Both the position numbers and the translations under genes were made by a program. 64,000 nucleotides of DNA, taken from Leptodontidium sp. MPI-SDFR-AT-0119. Its lineage: Eukaryota > Ascomycota > Leotiomycetes > Helotiales > Leptodontidiaceae. Under the pieces are notes generated by a model. It was not told the origin of the DNA, did no database searches, and saw only the letters and a program-made list of their open reading frames with translations. Below, one piece after another: positions 57,269 through 64,000 of this stretch (position 1 is its first letter; the number at the start of each line of letters is the position of its first letter). The stretch is taken from assembly GCA_020726505.1 (NCBI GenBank), contig JAHLEZ010000007.1, positions 1,860,001 to 1,924,000 on the forward strand, written 5' to 3'.

Positions 57269-58722
57269 ATGGCGCAAGATTCAAGCCTTTCATTGCGACG
57301 AAGTCACTCGGCTTCTGGTGCCTCAATCACCGACCCCTATGACCAGGCTGAGCAAGGCATCCAGATTGGTTTGAATGATCTTACTGGTGCTGTACCCCTC
57401 GAGGCTAGGGAGATACTCTCAGAACGATACTCTTTGCACAGTTCAGACAGCGGTACTCTTGCAGCATCTCCTCGTCAATCTTTTCCGCCTGAACTTCACA
57501 ATAGACCAGGAAATGGGCTCCCACGCCTAGGTTGGTAATCTATTCTGATAAAAATCATCAATTTACCAAAAATAACAGAACCAAACCCCGCACCAGTGTC
57601 CTGGTCAACCCGAATCATCCATTCCATAAAGGGCATTTGGTCATGGCAGTTCAACCCACGACTGGAACCGCCTGAAAGCTACCGCCTCGGCTATGACCAG
57701 TTTCAAACCCCATCTTGTAAGTTTTTGCGGCCTCACTTCGAGATGATACACTAATTAGTGCGACAGATGAGGATTATCCTGATGGGTACCCCAGGCTAGC
57801 GGGGTTCATGGAGAGCAGCCCTTCGTTCGGAATCTTCAGAACCTTTGGTCACGAACATACCAGGATGCTATTGCTGCGTGAGAGTAGCCTTGCGGAGAAG
57901 AGCAGAGAGCTGGCTATGCTGGACAAGAGCGATGAACTTGGTGGACCTACTACACATTGGCGATTGAGGGGTAGGTTCCAAGATGGTCGGGACACCACAA
58001 GGACAGACCTAGAACAAAGCATAGAGAAGGAGCTGCTTGCATACGGCAAGTATTATCCATTCCCCTCTGACAAGGAAACATTACTCACCGGCTCATGGCT
58101 CCAGATACACTCCTGCTGCAATTTAAAAAGATCAAGTCATTGAGCGCAGCCCCAAAAAGAGATCACGACAGTCTCTTCAAATGGATCTTTACAAACAAGC
58201 CCCTTGGCAAAGGTGAAGGGGACTGGATTTTCCATCACAAGGATTTCGCTTCCTTAGTACCCCCTCGGCGGAATTTCTTCGAACAAACCATTCTCCGCCA
58301 TCTCGATGGCTGGCCGAATACAATATTCAAGGTATGCACAAGAGTTTATATAGTGGTATCACACGCCCTCTTCAGTGCTAAAGGTACATTTGATACAGGG
58401 TATCTTCAGCACAGGCAAGCACCTTCACCAAAGCAAAGACCCAGCAGTAAAATTCTACTGCGATGCCCGCATTAAGATGTTCGCTCGCCTCATCGTTGTC
58501 TTCTTCGCAGTGCTAGTGCTCTTCATTCCCGTCATCCTCTTCATCTTGACATCTATGAGTAGAGCATGGATGGCTGTGATTATCCTTGCGTTTGTCTTCA
58601 TTTTCTCCGTCATGATGTCGCTCCTTATGGATGCTGGGGACAAGGAGATGCTCGTTGGAACAGCAACTTATTGTGCGGTGTTGGTTACTTTCCTGGGGAA
58701 TTTGCAGAGGGATAGTTGCTGA
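57269..58722 (+). CDS. DUF6594-type membrane protein
   Basis: Exons: 57269-57530, 57579-57716, 57767-58045, 58105-58331, 58399-58722, total 1230 nt, i.e. 409 residues. The first 130 or so residues are polar. Then come YPRLAGFMESSPSFGIFRTF, RMLLLRESSLAEKSREL with the helical linker typical of DUF6594, YDTLLLQFKKIKSLSA, and DWIFHHKDFASLVPP. Three C-terminal membrane helices follow (ARLIVVFFAVLVLFIPVILF, MAVIILAFVFIFSVMMSLL, GTATYCAVLVTFLG). The third intron, 58046-58104, begins GCAAGT and ends CCAG: a GC-AG intron supported by the continuous domain across it. The first intron uses a poor donor (GTTGGT); the neighbouring GTAATC donor would give an immediate TGA. Function is unknown; fungal members often occur near heterokaryon-incompatibility genes, but none is seen here. 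Confidence 0.82.
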
Positions 58723-59100
58723 TCCAAGTGTGTATTGTGAAGTTGTACCTTTAAAAGTTGCTGGTCAGGCAGATGAACTTAATGAATTATGAGCAATGAA
58801 ATAATTACTCTCTTCCACGTTGGGCTGCAATGTTAACATGTACGGCCAAAAGTAACCAGGCGCTACTGGATGATCTTTGCGGTCCGCCTTGGCAATACGG
58901 GAAAAATGGAGACAGACGATATGAGCATGAGCCAATCAATAGCCCATGCATCAGCCACATGCATTCAGCTGAACAAGCCACTTCACGAAAAGGGCCACGA
59001 TCATCTGCATTTGTCTCGGAGTTAAGCCTCAACCACAAAACCCACCCTGGGTAGAACCACCGCTACCTCCATTTGAACAAGAATAAATGGAGCCTCCGCC
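58723..59100. other. Intergenic
   Basis: Short space between the DUF6594 and zinc-finger genes. No further feature is seen. Confidence 0.5.
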
Positions 59101-60989
59101 ATGCCCCGCAGTGGCCTAGATCGTGATGGGAATGCAAGCGAAGGCTCAGACTCAGGGACACCAAAAAACTTGCCATGTCCCGTATGTCCTGGCCTCACAT
59201 TTCCCAGTGCTTCCAAGCTCAAGTACGTCACACTCCCTTGCTCGAGCAACTGCTAACACGACAGTAGCCGGCATCGCAACAGTCACGAAAAACCATACCA
59301 ATGTGTAGCTGGAGACTGCTCGATGAGCTTCTCGCAGCAGCAGGCTCTCGATAGACATATCCTGGCCAGACACAGTGACACGAACAACCCTACAAGGTTT
59401 TACCACTGTACTGTGGATGGCTGCAAATACTCCAGCACCGGTCGCCGGCGACAGAAGATCATAAGGCTAGATCAAGTGAAGGACCATATAAAGGAAAGGG
59501 GGCATTACGGACCACATTCTTCAAGCGATCGCCCCCGCCGTCCGGGAGAACCGCTCTTCACGGAATATATCATACTGGCTCGTTTTGAGGAATGGTACGT
59601 GGATGGAAATTCGGATTCAAGGCCAAGTCGAACAGTGAAATCTTGGGAGTTGAACTCGTTGAGAACGAAATTGTGGCATCCGGATGATACAGCCGAGGCT
59701 CTTCTCCGTTATCGCAATGATCCCATAGCGATGAAAATAGATGGGCGGATATGTTCAGTCTGGGATTGTTATTATGCGTCGCAGCCTCCGGAAAACTGCG
59801 AGACTGTGCTCTTCAAGACGGAAAAAGCATTGCAGGAACATCATCGGCGAGCCCACGACGAGGCTCCAGCATTAGAATTTACTCTCATTAGCCAACCGCA
59901 AGAGCCGGGACCTCAAGACAGTAGTATTAGCGATTCTCATTCCGTTGGGCGTACAAGCTATTCTTTAGGAAGCGAACTGCCATCACGTTATGATGTGGTT
60001 GATTTCGATATCACCACAGAATTCCCTGTTCCGGAACCCGCTGATCTTGGCCCAGCATGTTTGGCTAGCTCACACGATGTTGATTATTATTGCTCGCCTT
60101 GTTCCCCAGGCAGTTCAAACACAGTATGCATCTCTAATACACCAGGCGCCGATTGCTTCTGCCAGTCTTGTGGACAGGGCGTGATCCAGGGGCGGTCACT
60201 GTCTCATAACGAACTTCTCACAACCGCGGCGCAAGTTCACTTTTCTGAGCCACAGTATCAAGCTGTGTGCAACACCACCAGACCGGACGACTTGTGGATT
60301 CCAGGAACAGGTAATGCTCCCAGCAGCGATGGCTACCAGATAGGCAGTACTTCCAAAAGCAACACTTCGTCCCTCGTTAGCCAGGACTCGCAGAAGTTGC
60401 GAACGCGGTAAGCCCGCCCCCCCTCCTCTCGATTACATTCCCATCAAGCTGAATCGAAAACGCATCATGCAGAAGATTTGCTTGTTCTATTCCACTATGC
60501 CAAACCACCTTCCGCCGCAAAGGAGACTTGACGCGCCATCTAGAGAGCGTCCACGGCCCTCGCGCACACAGTTGTCAAGTCTGCTCGCGGCAGTTCAATC
60601 GTAAAGACAAATTGATAGAACATCAGCGTAATTCGCACAATATCCCATACTCAGATACCATGAAGAGGAGGTCAATGTTAAGCGAATCAACAATTTTCTC
60701 GACTTGGGATAGGCTGTCGTCGTCAGAACGGCCGTCCTCGGGGAGGGATGATGTTGTGCCAGGTGAGACGTTGATGACACCTAGCTCTCAGTCAGTGGGT
60801 TGGACGACAGGAGGTTCGGACTTGTTCCGGGAGACCTCGCTCGGGATGTCATATGAGGAGCAAAGTAGCTTACTAGATGGGCTTGGGGCGTGGCGGACTC
60901 CGCCATTTCCGGCCGTGGAAATGGGTACAGTACAGTCTCCAATTTGCATCAGCGATGAGCCAACGCCCAAGCCGGCAACGGAACTCTGA
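59101..60989 (+). CDS. C2H2 zinc-finger protein, five fingers, putative transcription factor
   Basis: Exons: 59101-59222, 59265-60407, 60473-60989, total 1782 nt, i.e. 593 residues. Finger 1 spans the first splice: CPVCPGLTFPSASKL, then SRHRNSH. Finger 2 is CVAGDCSMSFSQQQALDRH with ILARH. Finger 3 is a longer CTVDGCKYSSTG...DHIKERGH. After a polar, Ser-rich middle of about 300 residues the second splice creates finger 4 (CSIPLCQTTFRRKGDLTRH, LESVH), directly followed by finger 5 (CQVCSRQFNRKDKLIEHQ, RNSH). That both splices complete a finger confirms the introns (GTACGT-CAG, GTAAGC-CAG). The arrangement, with two N-terminal and two C-terminal canonical fingers, suggests a nuclear DNA-binding role; targets are unknown. 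The last 130 residues are Ser/Thr-rich and acidic. Confidence 0.85.
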
Positions 60990-62399
60990 GCGGATGATGG
61001 GAATGTGCATCGAATTGCGGAATACAGGTGTGTTAGCCGCCACTTAATTAAAAGGGCGCAGGGGCATCGTATTATGATCTATGCCTGCTGGTGGGTGGGT
61101 GGTGTTGGAGGGTTGAAGCACGGGATAAAGTTATCTTTTCCACGAAGGCGATTTTTGGTTACGAAGCGTGTAACATCACTTTTCTGAGCATACAGTATCC
61201 GCAGTGCGAACAAGAGTCAGTAACTCTGCCTGGACATGCGATGTCCTAATTATCGATATGAGACAGATCGTACTTTAGGGTGTTGTGACTTAGCCTATTA
61301 GAACTCTTGGCACCAACTATTTCCCCCAATACCACTAAAGTCAGACTTAAACTTTTTTTCGCTGGTTCTGTTTTAGTCTTTGGACATGGGCAGCTGCCGC
61401 TTTAACCTGAGCTAAGAGTGAGCATTCCTGAGTATGCCTGAGCACACGGTAGAGTTAGCCTGAGTATGCGCTGAGAGGCCATTTTAGTTTCCAAAGGGGC
61501 TCGTTCGGGCTCCCTTGATATTCGGTTATAGCTTCCTCAGCTCGTCTCTAGGCACAGATCCCATTTTGGCTCCCTTGCGACTAAGATTTCCTTGGAGCCA
61601 TTTTTAGACCAACATTCGCTTATATACACGTGATAATAGCTGAGTCTCATTATTCTACAACGAACCCGCATGTATGGGGGGCCTCGTATTAGCAGGTTTA
61701 TTCCCTCTACGTTGCCCGTGATTGCGCTGGTTGGATTTGAGCACCAAGAACATCCCTTTAATCCAACCGTCTGGACTAGGCCAGGAGCTGGTTGATCGAA
61801 AAGTTTGAATCAGCCTCACCGGTTCCGGTGGGACCAAATAACCTGGTTCGTAGCTCGACAAGGACCCGGAACAGGCCTCCAGTGATCAGAATGGGCTTCC
61901 TGTTATCGCCGCTGGAGAGTGTCTCGCACGTGATTAGCAAGGGCTTTGTTGGCTCAATCGGGATTAGCTTTGTGCGTACCCCTCAAATACACATTGAAAA
62001 TGTTGGTAGAAGCCTGGTAGGTATATTTTCGTTGGACCAACGCATGAATATCGGAGTTCCCGGTGTAAGGTCATGCAGGTCGTTCGGTCCTGCTACGGTG
62101 TGGCGCAGCGTTTGATTGGCTCAGAGCGTTGAAGAAAGTACACAGCCTCGGCCGACGAGAAGGTCGCAAAACTCCAACATCAGGCAACATAGCCATTCAA
62201 AAAGAGAGTTCGGAACAGTATATAAGGGCAAAAATGTGACTCTGGTTTTCGTGTCGATAGAATTCGATCCATAATTTCTGTTCTTTGTCGTTGCTTCAAC
62301 TCCTACTTTCCCGCGCTTTCTGGCAGCTTCGTAGCTTTACACACCCCCCGCTTCACTTCCTTCTGTCAGCTCACAAGTCGAACAAACTCCGATTCCGAG
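60990..62399. other. Intergenic, promoter of the P-loop NTPase gene
   Basis: No gene is supported. CCTGAGTATGC occurs twice at about 61430-61470. The plus ORF at 61792-62115 lacks any motif. A TATA element lies near the right end. Confidence 0.4.
62219..62226 (+). promoter_or_regulatory. TATA box of the P-loop NTPase gene
   Basis: TATATAAG, 174 bases before the ATG at 62400, followed by a CT-rich leader (TTCTTTGTCGTTGCTTC). The position is typical of a fungal core promoter. Confidence 0.5.
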
Positions 62400-64000
62400 A
62401 TGGCTGTTCATCTGGAAAGTTGGGTCACGCAACAGTACAAAGAAATCGGCTTTGGTAAGGATGGCAACGGTCCATTTATTGGAAAGTCCGCCCTGAAGAA
62501 AAGGTTGATCAGTTGTTATCCTGAGCACAAGAAGAAAATCAGACAACTAGTCAACTCGTAAGTTCATTCCTACGAATCATACAGTGCCAGGCTCACTCTT
62601 TCGTCTAATAGCATTAAACATCAAGATGTACCAGCAAGATCTGTTCCGCCATCGAAGGCCGTTACGACGTCTTCCAAGATGGAAACTCCATCAACGCCGA
62701 CATATGGGAAACCGAAAATGGCGTCGCAGTATCCAGACTCATCGCAACCAAAACAGGTATCGCCTACCAAGAAGTCGAGGATCAGTATCATCAGTAGTCA
62801 AAACTCGGATTCTGGAATTGCATCCTATTCAGAGGATGAAAATGTGAGAGAACTCCATTCTTGTATTTTTCTACGTCGCTAATTAATGACTGTAGACTCT
62901 AATTACATCTGATACGAGAAGCACGCGTACCATGGGCTTTCAGAACCATTCCCCTAAGTTCGAAGACGGTGGAGCATCACTAGATGCGTTACTTTCCACT
63001 ATCTCAAGAACCAGGAGAACTGCAGAAACATCAAGTCTCGGAACTCTTGCAAAGATTCCATCCAATTTGAAAATGATAGGTAAGTTAGCTATGCTTAACA
63101 TGCCACTAATTATACTTAACATGGTATAAGCTGACACCTGTCAGAGCTTAAGAATTTCGTCAGTCAAGCACAAGATCTTAACTTAGCACCGCAAGACGAG
63201 CCCGAAGATGGTTCCAGTACTCTGAACCTCCAACTGGGCCTCCTTAACTTCTCGTCTGCACCGGGTAGTTCTGCAGAAGAAACCTCGATTAGTGGAATCA
63301 AAAACGCTGTTCTGTTTTCGGCAGATATCCTTGGGTATCCTGATGCAGATGAACTTCCTCAATATGGACTTCTTGGGAGTTCAGAATCGACTCCTTCGAC
63401 TGCCATTTTGGATTCGAGAATTTTTCTGAACACTAATGTCCCATATTCCGCCTTTGTCTGCGGAGTTCAAGGAAGTGGGAAGTCGCACACAACAGCATGC
63501 ATGATTGGTAACCCTCAAAGTATCGCATTTTGAGGACCTCAGCTGATACATTCATAGAGAATTGTCTCATTCCTTCACCGATACTGGGAGTGCTCCAGAG
63601 ACCTCTCTCGGCCTTGGTCTTTAACTTCGCCGAATATACTTCTAGCTCGAGCTTCCGGCCATGCGAACTAGCATTTCTCGCTTCTCCCAGTCCAGAACTT
63701 CCAACTCGTTTAGGGACAAAGAAAATCAACGTTTTGGTTTCTCCGTCAAACTCTCTGTCGATGAAGGCGCTCTATACACAGATACCCTGTGTCGAGGTCC
63801 ATCCTTTTAAGCTGCAGCCGAAAGACCTCAATATCAGCACGATGTTAACTCTGATGTCTGTCAACAAAACTGAAGCAGCACCGCTTTATATGGGAATTGT
63901 GACGAAGATTCTGCGCGATATGGCCTCGAAAACTGCGGAAGGTTTCGATTATCCCGAGTTCTGTCGTCAGCTTGACGATGCTGGACTTGACAGGAAGCAA
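62400..64000 (+). CDS. Large P-loop NTPase, 3' incomplete at window edge
   Basis: Exons: 62400-62557, 62612-62843, 62896-63079, 63145-63507, 63558 to beyond 64000. All introns are GT-AG and in phase, giving at least 459 residues. The N-terminal part (MAVHLESWVTQQYKEIGF) is followed by a polar Ser/Thr/Pro/Lys-rich region, then DSRIFLNTNVPYSAFVCG and a Walker A loop GVQGSGKSHT near residues 298-307. After that come ACMIENCLIPSP and INVLVSPSNSLSMKALY, as in an ATPase core with a following beta strand. It resembles a group of large, poorly characterised fungal P-loop proteins. I cannot assign a pathway. Walker B and the remaining core lie outside the window or are not recognised. Confidence 0.75.

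Noticed and set aside
1..64000. CRISPR array, rRNA genes or a secondary-metabolite cluster
   Set aside because: No regularly spaced repeats, no rRNA sequence, and no PKS, NRPS or terpene synthase signature was seen.

Overview
The window is nuclear DNA of a filamentous ascomycete (Pezizomycotina). The evidence is short introns of about 47-105 nt with GTRNGT donors and CTRAC-type branch points, typical fungal families (fungal-specific transcription factor, NCS1 permease, rhodopsin-like membrane protein, GMC oxidoreductase, DUF6594, NLR with NB-ARC), and repeats that carry mostly C-to-T and G-to-A changes, the mark of repeat-induced point mutation (RIP). I cannot place it to class or species. 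No tRNA, rRNA or CRISPR array was found.

Left arm (1-20.2 kb), normal base composition. It mixes decayed and intact genes. The decayed ones are a fungal-specific transcription factor cut by the window edge (1-1330), a DNA polymerase eta (RAD30) pseudogene with frameshifts (1590-3472), a zinc alcohol dehydrogenase that loses its C-terminal part (5430-6267), and an NB-ARC/NLR pseudogene with four in-frame stops (about 11285-11915). The intact ones are a secreted GH35 beta-galactosidase rebuilt from nine exons to exactly 999 codons plus stop (7055-10502), an NCS1 purine-cytosine permease (14154-12456), a seven-helix rhodopsin-domain protein (16481-14991) and a GMC oxidoreductase (17664-19631).

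Central block (about 20.2-51.06 kb), AT-rich and strongly RIP-mutated. It is almost wholly transposon. A 173-bp TA-flanked MITE received a hAT element, marked by the 8-bp target duplication TACATGGG. The hAT element was then hit by a Tc1/mariner element (21361-22741) and by a Ty1/copia element (23937-31409, two 216-bp LTRs, 5-bp duplication). A short repeat lies inside the copia. A second copy of that repeat hosts a Ty3/gypsy chromovirus (42723-50185, two 249-bp LTRs, duplication TGTAG) with remnants of a C-terminal chromodomain. Two about 0.8-kb TA-flanked elements keep virtually perfect GC-rich terminal inverted repeats although their surroundings are RIP-mutated. A solo LTR and a 142-bp MITE, whose empty site also exists in the window, complete the set. 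One host gene, an arrestin-like protein (37773-39098), sits in a GC-normal island between the two repeat blocks.

Right arm (51.06-64 kb), normal composition. It holds long, simple-repeat-rich intergenic DNA, a small Gly/Gln-rich three-exon gene (53748-53348), a DUF6594 membrane protein (57269-58722, one GC-AG intron), a five-finger C2H2 protein (59101-60989) and the 5' part of a P-loop NTPase gene that runs off the right edge (62400 onward).

I see no co-regulated biosynthetic cluster. The main story is genome dynamics: layered insertion, RIP, gene decay next to the repeat block, and a few late elements that escaped mutation.
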